Source: Hyphomonadaceae bacterium | Lineage (GTDB): Bacteria > Pseudomonadota > Alphaproteobacteria > Caulobacterales > Hyphomonadaceae | Assembly: GCA_022844345.1 (NCBI GenBank) | Contig: JALHLU010000005.1 | Location: 10,072-74,071 of the forward strand | Length of the DNA: 64,000 bases | Reading direction: 5' to 3' | Shown here: positions 45,278 to 54,665 of the stretch, piece by piece | How the letters are laid out: each line of letters opens with the position of its first letter | How positions within the stretch are numbered: the stretch's first letter is position 1 | The notes under the pieces: generated by a model | Database searches by the model: none | Seen by the model: the letters and a program-made list of their open reading frames with translations, nothing else | What the model was told of the DNA's origin: nothing | Program-made: the position numbers and the translations under genes

Positions 45278-46398
45278 TCACCCTCCTCCTGGCCGGCCGC
45301 TGCTGCGAAGGTAATCTCCATGCGAAAGCGTTCCGCCCCGGTTTGTGAGTCGGTCACCACTGGCGAGGCAAACTTCGCGCTTGCCACCAGGTCCGATGCC
45401 TCAAGGATTTCGATCAGGGCGGCACTGTTGGCCGACAGGCCTGTGATCGTAACGACAGGGCGGGCGTAGACGAACTCTTCGAGCCAGGTGCCATCCGGCA
45501 GCAGCGCCGCAGTGGCTTCATAGACTTGCTGAAAGCGAAGCGGATCGTTCAGCAGAGCGTCCACGCTCTGAATTGCATCGGCGCCGGAGCTGATCTGCTT
45601 GATGACGCGCAGCGCTTCTTCCGCGCCGGCTTCCGCGGCTGGCAGGGCTGCTTCCGAAGCGGCGATCTGCCTGTCCTGCAGGTCGCGCCAGGCCCAGCCG
45701 GCAAACATCGCAGCGCCCACGAGAACGATCAACAGCACGCGATTGAGTGAAAACCTGCCGGCCTGCGCAGCCACGCGTTTCTCGACTGGCAGGAAATTGA
45801 AACCGGCCCGGCCGTCGGCAGACCCGGTATCCGCTACGTCGACGCCGGACAGACGCACGCCATAGACGTCGTCCATGCGAGTCAGGATTCCGTCGACCGT
45901 TGCGCGTTGCGCCAGACCCTGGTCGGCCAGAATCTCGCTCGCGGCGCCGTCCTCGTCGATCACCCGCGTATCAGCATAGACCTCGTCCATGGCGAATGGG
46001 GTTTCCGACGGGATTTGGAGGGCCATGATGTTGCGGGCTTGCGCGCGGGCAGCCCGCGGCAGCTGTTTCCGCCGGCGGAGAACCGCCTCCTCGGGCAGCA
46101 AATAGACCGCCTGGGCGGCGCCAAGTCTCGACCGGGCCGCACCAGGCGCGGGCTCCAGGACATGCGTTCGAGTATCGCCCTGATGCTTAACGACGAGACA
46201 GCCGTCCACTTCCTGAACGGTCGAGACCGGGTCTTGGCGGGAGAACAGGCGCCTGATCCAGGATGGAGCCAGCTGGGCCAGCTCATCCCGCCACCAGACC
46301 AGGAACTCTCCGATATTGGCAGTCAATTCAGCACGCACGGCGGATTGACCGGCGATCGTGCCGGTTGTCTTGCTGTCGCCGTCAGCTGATGTCGACAC
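45274..46398 (-). CDS. gspL: T2SS assembly platform protein GspL
   Basis: GspL anchors the GspE ATPase to the membrane. I choose the GTG at 46398, preceded by AGGGG, rather than the frame start at 46590, giving 374 residues. The cytoplasmic actin-like region includes YLLPEEAVLRRRKQLP and the PSETPFAMDEVYAD segment. A single helix (VLLIVLVGAAMFAGWAW, near residue 225) and a coiled-coil plus ferredoxin-like periplasmic domain with PilN-type LPDGTWLEEFVYARPVVTI follow. It heads the leftward operon L-M-C-D-K and diverges from gspE. Confidence 0.88.
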   Translation of the reverse strand: MSTSADGDSKTTGTIAGQSAVRAELTANIGEFLVWWRDELAQLAPSWIRRLFSRQDPVSTVQEVDGCLVVKHQGDTRTHVLEPAPGAARSRLGAAQAVYLLPEEAVLRRRKQLPRAARAQARNIMALQIPSETPFAMDEVYADTRVIDEDGAASEILADQGLAQRATVDGILTRMDDVYGVRLSGVDVADTGSADGRAGFNFLPVEKRVAAQAGRFSLNRVLLIVLVGAAMFAGWAWRDLQDRQIAASEAALPAAEAGAEEALRVIKQISSGADAIQSVDALLNDPLRFQQVYEATAALLPDGTWLEEFVYARPVVTITGLSANSAALIEILEASDLVASAKFASPVVTDSQTGAERFRMEITFAAAAGQEEGE

Positions 46399-46561
46399 GC
46401 TGGCGCCCCTGAGGCAATTGTCGAGAGCGCGGGCCCTCGGACAGGGTCGATCCGCAAGAATTGTTCCATCGCGCGTCGGCCCCTGTACCGTCGGCCTGCC
46501 TCTTGCACCGCCAGCAGGGGGGCTGCGCCGGGCGGGCGCGCCGCCAGAGGGATGTCCCACA
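46399..46561. promoter_or_regulatory. Shared divergent promoter region of the T2SS operons
   Basis: The 163 bases between the chosen GTG starts of gspL and gspE must drive both operons. The short spacing allows one regulator to control both directions. No operator was identified by eye. Confidence 0.45.
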
Positions 46562-48310
46562 GTGGCCAGCAAGGATCGCGCAGCCAGCACGCCTGGCGTC
46601 CGGAAGGATGACCCGGCGGCCGCAAGGCTTGAGCAGGACAGTCAGATCGCCGCGGCGGTCAGTTGGTTAATCGAAAAAGACCTGCTCCACCCGGAAAAGC
46701 ACGCCCGCGCCGTTGCCATGGCCAGCAGCACGCAGGAACGGCTTGACCTCGTTCTCGTGAAGCTCAGGCTGATTGACGAAGAACACCTTGCTCAGGCGCT
46801 TTCTGTCGCCTGCGGGTTGCCGCTGGTGCGTGAAACCGACTTTCCAAAGGACTCCCCGTTCGGCAATCAGCTCAACGGCGGCTATCTCCGCGCGCAACGC
46901 GTCGCGCCGCTGCGGCTGCACGATGAGACCATGCTTCTCGTCATGGCCGATCCCTTTAACCATGAAGCGGCCAATGCCGTTCGGTTCAAGACGGGCCTGC
47001 AGGTCAGCCGCGCAATCGGCGTCGGCCGGGAGATTGATGGCTGGTTGGCCTCAACCTCCATGGAACCCCTGCAGAACAGCGCGTCTGCTCCGCCGGATTC
47101 CCGGGAGATCGGGGATGCGGACCTTCAGCGTCTTCGGGACCTCGCCGGCGGGGCTCCCGTCATCCGGTGGGTCGACCAGCTTTTCGAGACCGCCGTCGCC
47201 ATGGGCGCATCGGATATTCACCTCGAACCGGGCGATCGCCGCCTGCGTGTGCGGTTGAGGATCGACGGCCAGCTCCGCGATATTCCGCCGCCGGATCCGG
47301 CTCTGTCCGAAGCGGCAGTGTCGCGCATCAAGATTCTTTGCAAGCTGAAGATGTCCGAGCGGCGCCTCCCGCAGGATGGCCGCTCGCGCATCACCATGCA
47401 GGGTCGCGAAATCGATCTACGTGTCGCAACATCTCCGACGCTCCACGGCGAGGGGCTCGTGCTCCGCCTGCTCGACCGTTCGGCCTCGCTGCTGTCACTC
47501 GACCGCCTGGGACTGTCCACACCCACAGTCGAAGCGATCAAGCGGTCGATCCGGCGGCCCAACGGCATTACGCTGGTGACGGGCCCGACAGGCTCCGGGA
47601 AGACAACAACACTTTATGCGGCTCTGCTGGACATCCTGTCGCCGGAGCTAAAGCTGGTCTCCGTCGAGGATCCGATCGAATGCCAGATCGACGGCGTCTC
47701 CCAGATTCAGGTGAAGCCGTCCATCGACCTCACCTTCGCAACGGCGCTCCGCTCGGTGCTGCGGCAGGATCCGGATGTGCTCATGATCGGGGAAATCCGT
47801 GACCGCGAGACAGCCACAATAGCCATCGAGGCGGCGCTGACAGGCCATCAGGTCCTGTCGACCATTCATACGAACAATGCGCCCGCGACCATCACCCGTC
47901 TTCTGGAAATGGGTGTTCCGGAATATCTGCTGGCCTCCACGCTATCCTCCATCTCCGCCCAGCGGCTCGTGCGGACACTCTGCCCGGAATGCGCGCAGCC
48001 ATACGATCCACCGCCTGAGATCACCCGTAGACTTGCTGGCGCAGCACCCGTCGCCGCACCGGCCTTCCGCAGGCCACAGGGCTGCGCCGCCTGTCGTGGC
48101 TCAGGCTATCGCGGGCGCTCCAGCATCGCCGAGATCATGATCATCTCGGAGACGATGAAAGACCTGATCCTCAACCGCGCGAGCGAGAGCGCCATCCGGG
48201 AACAGGCCATGGCCGATGGCATGACGCCGCTGATTGCCGACGGCTTCCGCCGCGCAGCCGCTGGCGAAACGTCGATCGAGGATGTGATCCGCGTGGCGGG
48301 CCTCGACTGA
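46562..48310 (+). CDS. gspE: T2SS ATPase GspE
   Basis: GspE powers pseudopilus assembly. The frame opens at 46358, but the GTG at 46562 has AGAGGGA upstream and gives 582 residues, a normal length. Features are the N1E-type domain (LRLIDEEHLAQALSVACGLPL), the ATPase core with Walker A GPTGSGKTTT, the Asp box VSVEDPIECQIDGVSQIQV, Walker B VLMIGEIRDRETA, the His box TGHQVLSTIHTNNA, and a zinc tetracysteine (CPECAQ ... CAACRGSG) near the C-terminus. Its stop shares one base with the gspF start. Confidence 0.96.
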   Translation: MASKDRAASTPGVRKDDPAAARLEQDSQIAAAVSWLIEKDLLHPEKHARAVAMASSTQERLDLVLVKLRLIDEEHLAQALSVACGLPLVRETDFPKDSPFGNQLNGGYLRAQRVAPLRLHDETMLLVMADPFNHEAANAVRFKTGLQVSRAIGVGREIDGWLASTSMEPLQNSASAPPDSREIGDADLQRLRDLAGGAPVIRWVDQLFETAVAMGASDIHLEPGDRRLRVRLRIDGQLRDIPPPDPALSEAAVSRIKILCKLKMSERRLPQDGRSRITMQGREIDLRVATSPTLHGEGLVLRLLDRSASLLSLDRLGLSTPTVEAIKRSIRRPNGITLVTGPTGSGKTTTLYAALLDILSPELKLVSVEDPIECQIDGVSQIQVKPSIDLTFATALRSVLRQDPDVLMIGEIRDRETATIAIEAALTGHQVLSTIHTNNAPATITRLLEMGVPEYLLASTLSSISAQRLVRTLCPECAQPYDPPPEITRRLAGAAPVAAPAFRRPQGCAACRGSGYRGRSSIAEIMIISETMKDLILNRASESAIREQAMADGMTPLIADGFRRAAAGETSIEDVIRVAGLD

Positions 48311-49515
48311 TGGCGGAGTTTACCTACAAGGCCTACTCGAAGACTGGAGATCTGGTGATCGACAGGATAGCCGCGCCCGATCAGGCCGAGGCGGTCAGCA
48401 CGCTCGCGATGCGAGGCCTTGCCGTCTTCGAGCTTCGGGCTGACCGGAAGGCGGTTGCCGGGGGCCGCACGCGGCTGTCTTCGCGCACGCTCGGTGTGTT
48501 CTGCCGCCAGATGGCCACCATGCTCGAGAGCGACCTGCCGATCGACGAAGCGCTGGCGCTCCTTGCCCGCGACACAGATCCCAAGGCAGCTGCGCTCGCA
48601 AAGCAGCTGCATACCGCAATGCTGCAGGGCGCCACCGCGTCTGCGGCTCTCGCTGCGGCATCGACACGCGTACCCGATTTCATGGTCGGTCTGGTGGCCG
48701 CCGGAGAAACCGGCGGTACACTGGCCGAGGTATTCGAGCGGCTGGCCGACAGCTTCGAAGGCCAGGCACGCATTGCGGAAACGCTTGTGTCGGCCCTGGT
48801 CTACCCTGCGGTCTTGGGCGCCACAGCTATCGGTTCACTGGTCCTCGTGCTGACCGTGGTCGCTCCCGCTCTCGCTCCGGTGTTTGCCGGCGCCGGCGAC
48901 AAGACACCCTTGCCCGCCCAGTTGCTGATGGCTGCATCAGAGGGTCTGCGCAATTACTGGGGGGCGATGGTTCTCGGTATCCTGCTCGTCGTACTTGTCG
49001 CCGCGATGGGCTTGCGCACGCCAGGCGGTCGCGCGGCCATGTCGCGTTTCTTGCTCAAGGCTCCGCTGGTCGGGCCGGTCGTCGCCAACACCGAGGGCTC
49101 GCGCGTGCTCTATTCGCTCGCCGCCCTTCTCGACAATGGAGTCAACCTCACCGCAGCGCTGGAGATCGCGACGGGCGCCACGTCCAACGAGACCGTCGCG
49201 GCTGACATCGACCGCGTCACGTCGGAAGTCCGGCAGGGTGAACGCCTGAGCGAAGCGTTGGCGCGCTCCACCGTCTTTCCCCCGAGCGCCGGCCAGATGG
49301 CTGCTGTCGGGGAGAAAGCAGGCGGCGTTGAGAAGCTGCTGCGCCATTGCGCGCGCGGTATGGAGGAAAGCGCCCAGCGCCACGTCCGTCGCCTGATGGC
49401 TATCGCAACGCCAGCACTGACTATTTTCCTGGGTGTGCTTGTCGGCGGTATCGTCCTGTCACTGCTCAGCGCCATCATGAGCGTCAACGATCTCGCGCTG
49501 TCGGGAACGTCATGA
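48310..49515 (+). CDS. gspF: T2SS platform protein GspF
   Basis: GspF is the polytopic core of the inner-membrane platform. The 401-residue protein has two cytoplasmic T2SSF domains (FCRQMATMLESDLPIDEAL ... GETGGTLAEVFERLAD, and RVLYSLAALLDNGVNLTAAL ... GEKAGGVEKLLRH). The ATG overlaps the gspE stop. Membrane segments lie near residues 170-195, 220-240 and 370-395. Length and duplicated architecture are typical. Confidence 0.96.
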   Translation: MAEFTYKAYSKTGDLVIDRIAAPDQAEAVSTLAMRGLAVFELRADRKAVAGGRTRLSSRTLGVFCRQMATMLESDLPIDEALALLARDTDPKAAALAKQLHTAMLQGATASAALAAASTRVPDFMVGLVAAGETGGTLAEVFERLADSFEGQARIAETLVSALVYPAVLGATAIGSLVLVLTVVAPALAPVFAGAGDKTPLPAQLLMAASEGLRNYWGAMVLGILLVVLVAAMGLRTPGGRAAMSRFLLKAPLVGPVVANTEGSRVLYSLAALLDNGVNLTAALEIATGATSNETVAADIDRVTSEVRQGERLSEALARSTVFPPSAGQMAAVGEKAGGVEKLLRHCARGMEESAQRHVRRLMAIATPALTIFLGVLVGGIVLSLLSAIMSVNDLALSGTS

Positions 49516-49997
49516 CCTGCTCCGTCGCCCCCAAAGCGGACCGTGAGGCGGGCTATTCGCTGCTCGAAATCATTGTGGCGCTGGTGATCCTCGCACTTGG
49601 GGTGACACTGGTCAGCGTTGCATTCGCTGGCGCAAGCTCGGGAATGAGGTTCGACGAGAGCGCCCGAAGTCTCGCCTCCAGTGCACGCGAGGCGCAATTG
49701 CGGGCCCTGCGCTCAGGCCGGGACGTCTCGCTCGTCATCGACGTTGATCAGCGCGCCTACGCAGTTGCCGGCGACAATTGGATAACGTTGCCAGACGATG
49801 TGAGTCTGCGCGTGACCTCCGCAAGCGAACGCTCCATGGCGCCGCGCCGCCCAGCCTTTGTCTTCGCGCCGGACGGCGGCTCTACGGGCGGCATGATCGA
49901 GATATCGCGACCGGACCGCAAAGCCACCGTGACGATCGACTGGCTTACCGGAGAGGCGACCCTGATCTATGGGGGAGCTGATGCGCCGCCGACCTGA
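49512..49997 (+). CDS. gspH: T2SS minor pseudopilin GspH
   Basis: The ATG at 49512 overlaps the gspF stop (ATGA). The 161-residue product has the prepilin N-terminus EAGYSLLEIIVALVILALG (cleavage after Gly, Glu+5 present) and a GspH beta domain (LRSGRDVSLVIDVDQRAYAV ... ISRPDRKATVTIDWLTGEA). It is a pseudopilus tip component. It overlaps gspI by 17 bases. Confidence 0.9.
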   Translation: MTCSVAPKADREAGYSLLEIIVALVILALGVTLVSVAFAGASSGMRFDESARSLASSAREAQLRALRSGRDVSLVIDVDQRAYAVAGDNWITLPDDVSLRVTSASERSMAPRRPAFVFAPDGGSTGGMIEISRPDRKATVTIDWLTGEATLIYGGADAPPT

Positions 49998-50385
49998 CCG
50001 CAGCGCGGGCTTCAGCTTTATGGAGGTGCTTGTCGCCTTTGTCATTTTGAGCCTGGTCGTCACGGCGTGCCTGCAGGTTTACGCTACCAGCATGCGGACA
50101 CAGGTGAGGGCCCAGCAATCTGAGGCGGCATTCGCGCTGCTGCGGGAGAGGCAGGCGTCATTCGAATCGCTGGGGCTCAGCCCCGGCGCAGGCGCGCGAG
50201 GCGAAGCGCCGGGTGGCCTGCGATGGGCCATAGACGTCTCGGAGCCGGAACCTGATCCGGCCGGCGACATCAGCGGGCGCAGCCTGGTCTGGATCAGCAC
50301 GCAGATTGTCGACGAGGCAGGCCGGACCTACTCCGCTACGACGTCGCGTTGGCTGGGCGAAGCCTTTGCGGAGGCGACGCAATGA
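49981..50385 (+). CDS. gspI: T2SS minor pseudopilin GspI
   Basis: The ATG at 49981 follows GGGGGAG closely; the frame opens 12 bases earlier. The 134-residue product has the prepilin motif SAGFSFMEVLVAFVILSLV. A compact domain with QQSEAAFALLRERQASFESLG is normal for GspI, which seeds the pseudopilus tip with GspJ and GspK. It overlaps gspH upstream and gspJ downstream. Confidence 0.9.
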   Translation: MRRRPDRSAGFSFMEVLVAFVILSLVVTACLQVYATSMRTQVRAQQSEAAFALLRERQASFESLGLSPGAGARGEAPGGLRWAIDVSEPEPDPAGDISGRSLVWISTQIVDEAGRTYSATTSRWLGEAFAEATQ

Positions 50386-51020
50386 ACGCGCCGAGATCGA
50401 GTGAGGCGGGCTTCTCGTTGCTCGAGACATTGCTCGGGCTGACACTGACCGCGCTGATCGCAGTGCTGATGATGGGCTCCTTGCAGATGGGCGCCCGTGT
50501 TTGGGAACGCAGCAGCGGTCCAACTCTCCCCGGGGCGAGCCAGCTGATCGAAAGCAGGATCAGCGACTGGATCGCTCAGGCAAGCCCGGCGGGCTTCCAG
50601 CCGCCTGCCGATGGGGAGCCGGCGTTTTCGGGCGATGCGTTACAAGTCTCGTTCACAATAGCCGGTCAAAACCTCGGCGGGCCGCCGGGGATTTATCGCG
50701 TCCGGCTCGTGCTTGCTAAGGCGGAGGGTTGCCCCGGAGGGCGAGAGCTGATCGTGATCACACGACTGCTTTCTCCGGGGAATCATGAGGCGGTGAACCA
50801 GGAAGGATCTGTCGCCACGCGCGTGCTCCTGCCCTGCCTCGTGAACCCGGCGTTTGCCTTCTATGGCAAGTCAGGCCCTGAGGATGCTCCCGTCGAGGCG
50901 TGGATGTCCGACTGGGCTGACGCCGCAAACCTGCCTCTCATCGTGCGGCTTCAGTCATGGGAGCCGGGACTCTCGCCGGCTGTCGTGCTCGCACAGCGTA
51001 TTGCGCGCGCCACGCGGTGA
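50382..51020 (+). CDS. gspJ: T2SS minor pseudopilin GspJ
   Basis: The ATG at 50382 overlaps the gspI stop (ATGA). The 212-residue product has the prepilin motif EAGFSLLETLLGLTLTALIA and a larger globular domain with WERSSGP and PCLVNPAFAFYGK, consistent with GspJ. It is the last gene of the rightward operon; no strong terminator hairpin is seen after it. Confidence 0.88.
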   Translation: MNAPRSSEAGFSLLETLLGLTLTALIAVLMMGSLQMGARVWERSSGPTLPGASQLIESRISDWIAQASPAGFQPPADGEPAFSGDALQVSFTIAGQNLGGPPGIYRVRLVLAKAEGCPGGRELIVITRLLSPGNHEAVNQEGSVATRVLLPCLVNPAFAFYGKSGPEDAPVEAWMSDWADAANLPLIVRLQSWEPGLSPAVVLAQRIARATR

Positions 51021-51108
51021 AGCCTCCTTGACGCTGCGCGCTAGCGACCTTCACGACTGAAAGAAATGGACTTCCACAGAGCCATCATCGACGGATTGGC
51101 AGTCTCGC

Positions 51109-51390
51109 TTAGATGTGCAGCGCCGCGATCAGGATGAGGAGCAATAGCAGCGCGCTTGAAATCACAAGAAGGAACTCGGCCGGATCCTTCTCGCCCGCGC
51201 CAATTTCCCTGCCGACCACGGCGAAATAGGTCTCGAGGATGTCGGCTCCGCAGCCTTCGCAATCGAGCGATCGCAGGCCGCATTCCGGCGCCGTGTCATC
51301 CACCACATACCGATAGCTCTTGCCCCGGCAGTCCGGACAAAACGGGACGACGGTTGCGACCCATTGAGGTGACGGAGGGGCGCGGGTCAA
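51109..51390 (-). CDS. Small zinc-ribbon-like membrane protein
   Basis: I do not recognise a named family. The 93-residue frame starts at a TTG with GAGGA upstream. It has two cysteine pairs (FCPDCRGKSY near 18-21, then CGLRSLDCEGCGAD near 37-47), suggesting a zinc ribbon or heme/metal knuckle. A C-terminal membrane helix (LLVISSALLLLLILIAALH) follows. It is convergent with gspJ and lies between the T2SS genes and a two-component system, but no functional link is evident. Confidence 0.5.
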   Translation of the reverse strand: MTRAPPSPQWVATVVPFCPDCRGKSYRYVVDDTAPECGLRSLDCEGCGADILETYFAVVGREIGAGEKDPAEFLLVISSALLLLLILIAALHI

Positions 51391-51891
51391 AGGTCAAAGT
51401 CCTCGGCAGGGCGCACCCTGGTTAACGTCGCAAGGCGGAACACAACGAAGGGTTCTGCGGCGCGGATACGACTGGAAATGCCTTGCAACGGGTCGGCGCG
51501 CTCGGTTGGAAGTTGCGATAACCCAAGCTCCGGCCTTGGGCAGCGGCCCGAATGGAGCCTCAGTGATTTTCCTGCCAATCCTGTCTTGGTCAGCCCGTTG
51601 GCGCCGTAGCGTCTGTCTGCATTTTTGGCCCGCCCGCGTCTCCTGCGGGGCACGTCAGGGCGTCCTGATGCCTGAGCTACGTGTTGTGGGAGGATATGTC
51701 TGGGCTCCGGCGTACCTCCATGGGCACTCACTTCCGGTGCACCCAAAGGCGCAAGCCATCCTTCGCTTAACATTATCCGCCAGTAGCGCCTTTCTTGCAT
51801 AGGACCCTCACGACCCGGCTGTATCCGCCCCACGCCAGGCCACGACAGACTTTGGGGTACGAAGCTTGTGATAGCCTGACGGGGGGTCGCA
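51391..51891. other. Intergenic before the two-component genes
   Basis: About 500 bases. Frames here on both strands lack family features. The response-regulator ribosome binding site (GGGGGGTC) lies at the right end. Probable promoter region for the two-component operon. Confidence 0.4.
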
Positions 51892-52590
51892 GTGCGCATT
51901 CTATTGGTCGAGGACCACGCAACTCTTGGCCTCGCTGTACAGGAAGCCCTGCAGCGCGCCCGCTTTCTGGCCGATTGGTGCCACAACCTGGACGAGGCCG
52001 AAGCGGCCATGGCCGGCCGCAGCTACGATCTCATTTTGCTGGACCTGAGCCTGCCCGATGGCGACGGTCTGGAATTCCTCCGCCAGGTTCGATCGGCCCG
52101 GGTGCATACGCCCATCATTGTCTTGACCGCCCGTGGCGGCCTCAACGATCGCATCGCCGGGCTTGACGACGGCGCCGACGACTACCTGGTCAAACCGTTC
52201 CAGCTCAGCGAAATGGTCTCGCGCGTGCGGGCCGTTCTTCGCCGGCCCGAGCGTCTCGCGATGGAGGCCATCCGTCTCGGCCGCGTAGTCTTCCACCCGG
52301 TTTCCGGCGACGTCACAATTGGCGATCGGCCGATCGTCCTGTCGCGGCGTGAACAGCAATTGCTGATCGCCCTCCTGCGCCGCTCCGGCCGCGTTTGCAG
52401 CCGCGATCACCTGGAGGACTCCCTCTATGACCAGAACGCGGATGTTGGACCGAATGCACTGGAGAGTAGCGTCTCACGCCTTCGCGCCTACCTGACGCTC
52501 CACGAGGCCGGTGTAGACGTTCGCACGGTGCGTGGCGTTGGCTACGTGCTCGCCGAAGCGAACATGGGCGCCGAAGCAGACCATGAGTAA
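51892..52590 (+). CDS. OmpR-family response regulator
   Basis: A 232-residue DNA-binding response regulator. The receiver domain has the acidic pair in LLVEDHATLG, the phosphoacceptor Asp in LILLDLSLPDGDG (about residue 51), Thr/Ser switch in IIVLTARG and Lys in DDYLVKPFQ. The winged-helix output domain has LSRREQQLLIALLRRSG and VSRLRAYL ... VRTVRGVGYVL. The start is a GTG with a G-rich ribosome binding site. The sensor kinase gene overlaps its end by eight bases. Confidence 0.95.
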   Translation: MRILLVEDHATLGLAVQEALQRARFLADWCHNLDEAEAAMAGRSYDLILLDLSLPDGDGLEFLRQVRSARVHTPIIVLTARGGLNDRIAGLDDGADDYLVKPFQLSEMVSRVRAVLRRPERLAMEAIRLGRVVFHPVSGDVTIGDRPIVLSRREQQLLIALLRRSGRVCSRDHLEDSLYDQNADVGPNALESSVSRLRAYLTLHEAGVDVRTVRGVGYVLAEANMGAEADHE

Positions 52591-53962
52591 GGCGACTGAA
52601 TGGTCGCTGGCGCGACGGCTGCGCTCCCGGCTGTATGCCGTCATTGCGTTGATCACGACGGTCGTCACCATCTCCATAGCCATTCACTATGGCCGCGATA
52701 TTCCAGAACTCCATCAGCGCACGGTATTCGACCTGTCGAGCCACGTCGCGCGTGAACTGCCGCCTCAAGCGACACGCAGCGATATCGAGAAAATAGTCGC
52801 CCGCACCAACCCGATCTTCGCGCAGTATCCTGACGCCTATGACTGGGCAGTTCTGAATGACAAGGGCGACCTTGTCGCTGCATCCCACCCGGAGTTGGTT
52901 ACGCGCAAGCGGTTCCCACCGGGTCTGCCGCCGTATGAATGGAGTTCGCCCTGCGGCCAGGAATGCTGGGAAGCCGGCAAGACCTATCAAACGGGCGACA
53001 CCCTCTGGCACGTTGTCGCTATCGCCCGCACTGACCCCGCCGGACTGTTGTGGTGGCTCGTGCTTGACGAAATGCTGATGCACATCGTCCTGCCGATCGT
53101 GCCGTTTTCGATCCTCATCCTGGTCGGAACGTCCGGCATCATTCATCGCGTTCTTGTTCCTCTTCACGACCTTGCCGCTCAGGCGCGCAGCGTCCGCACC
53201 CTGCAGGACATGCATCCACTGGACGCGAGTGGAGCTCCGGTCGAAGTCGAAGATCTCGTTCAGTCACTGAACCGCGCGCTTGCCGGCCTGCGCGAGTCGA
53301 TCGAGCGCGAACGGGGTTTCCTGCTCGATGCATCGCACGCCCTGCGCACACCACTCGCGGCCGTGAAGGCGCGACTGGAACTCGATGGGTCCTCCGTCGA
53401 CGTCAAGCGCTTGCGCGGCGATATCGACGCGCTGGTACGGCTGACCACCCAGTTGCTGGCGTCCGCAAATGCTGAACGTCTGGTGCTGGACCCCAACGCC
53501 GTTGCGGATCTCGGAGTCATTGCTGAAAATGTCGTATCAGACATGACGCCGCTCGCGCTGCGCGCTGGCGTCGATCTTGGCGTCTCAAGCCCGGGACCCG
53601 TCCCCGTGAAGGGTGACCTGGACGCGATCAGCCACGCGCTCAAGAATCTTGTCGAGAACGCGCTGAAGTTCACACCAAAAGGATGCCGCGTGACCGTTGA
53701 GGTCGGCCGAACGCCGCCCTCGCTCAGCGTCGTTGACCAGGGCCCAGGCGTACCCTCGGCGAGAAAATCTGAAATCTTCGCACGTCACTCTCGCGCACGC
53801 TTCGGTGAAGGCAGCGGTGCAGGCCTTGGCCTCTCCATCGTCAAGCGGATATGCGCCGCTCATGGCGGCACGGTTGCGGTGCACGATGCAGAAGGCGGTG
53901 GCTGCGCCTTCATCATGTCGTTCCAACGGCTGCCCCTGCAAACGCTGGAGGTTGAACAATGA
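52583..53962 (+). CDS. Sensor histidine kinase
   Basis: The ATG at 52583 gives 459 residues. Two membrane helices (about 18-35 and 165-187) enclose a periplasmic sensor domain of about 125 residues containing a CGQEC pair (124 and 128) that could bind metal or form a disulfide. A HAMP-like linker follows, then the H-box LLDASHALRTPL (phosphoacceptor His about 252). The HATPase domain has NLVENALKFTPKG, VDQGPGVP and GAGLGLSIVKRI. The gene overlaps the regulator gene, forming a cognate pair. The signal is unknown; the nearby copper and secretion genes make metal or envelope stress possible, as inference only. Confidence 0.93.
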   Translation: MSKATEWSLARRLRSRLYAVIALITTVVTISIAIHYGRDIPELHQRTVFDLSSHVARELPPQATRSDIEKIVARTNPIFAQYPDAYDWAVLNDKGDLVAASHPELVTRKRFPPGLPPYEWSSPCGQECWEAGKTYQTGDTLWHVVAIARTDPAGLLWWLVLDEMLMHIVLPIVPFSILILVGTSGIIHRVLVPLHDLAAQARSVRTLQDMHPLDASGAPVEVEDLVQSLNRALAGLRESIERERGFLLDASHALRTPLAAVKARLELDGSSVDVKRLRGDIDALVRLTTQLLASANAERLVLDPNAVADLGVIAENVVSDMTPLALRAGVDLGVSSPGPVPVKGDLDAISHALKNLVENALKFTPKGCRVTVEVGRTPPSLSVVDQGPGVPSARKSEIFARHSRARFGEGSGAGLGLSIVKRICAAHGGTVAVHDAEGGGCAFIMSFQRLPLQTLEVEQ

Positions 53963-54018
53963 CCCGCCCCAGAGCTTTCTGACAGGAAGTTGGTTGAGGG
54001 ACGACCTCCTTTGCGGCG

Positions 54019-54400
54019 CTAACTGTGAACTCTCAACAGGTTGTCCTGGGAGAGGCCGAGGCGACTGATGAGTGGTTGCATTTGTGCCGCCGTGAGAGCG
54101 ATGTAAGTTGTATCTGTGGGTCCAGATTGAAAGGTCTGCGGCGCGCTGGTCTGATGTGTTGTAGGCCTTGGCGTAGTCCCATTCCGTTGGACAGGTCTGG
54201 ATGAACCGCTCGGCCTTGCCATTGGTGCGCGGCGTGAGTGGCCTGTTGCGGACGTACTTAAGGCCGAGTTCCCTAGCCTTGAGATCAGCGACGGCACTTG
54301 TTGCTCTCTCGTGGGGATGGACTGGGTGACGGAAGGGTGCGAGGCGTCGTCGATGCAGACGTGGACGAACCCGATACGACAAGCGCGCGGACATCTTCCT
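54019..54400 (-). pseudogene. IS481-family transposase remnant
   Basis: Pieces of an IS481-type DDE transposase appear in two minus frames: FVHVCIDDASHPS in one, then ELGLKYVRNRPLTPR, TNGKAERFIQT and YNLHRSHGG in another, then ISRLGLSQDNLLRVHS, the usual C-terminus, back in the first. The frame changes, the missing DDE segment between the first two pieces and the absence of the N-terminal half show that it is dead. Confidence 0.8.
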
Positions 54401-54457
54401 ATCCGCCATCTGCCTCGCAGCAGCACTTACATGGTGGACCGCTATTGAGTCTGGACC

Positions 54458-54665
54458 CTAGCGGATCAAGCGGCCGCCCCGACGCGAAGAGGTCTCGCCC
54501 CCCGTCCGAAACTACTGGAGATTTTTGAACTCCTGGCTTTCGAGCATGCTTCGGAGCATCGTCTTGCGGTCCCCGCCATCCTTGATGAAGGTAAGGTTTG
54601 ATTGCGCCCCGCCCGCATCCGGTTCGCGGGCCAATGCCACCTTGTAGGCTGCCCAAAGATAATCC
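54458..54665 (-). repeat. Second copy of the 3'-end duplication shared with 24,878-25,085
   Basis: Contains the last 49 codons of the DUF4214-like lipoprotein gene and its immediate downstream DNA, in the same orientation as the copy 30 kb away. This copy is part of an intact gene, so it is probably the parent. Confidence 0.8.

Noticed and set aside
51387-52010. Minus-strand 207-codon frame
   Set aside because: It overlaps the response-regulator start antisense and has no domain or start signal.
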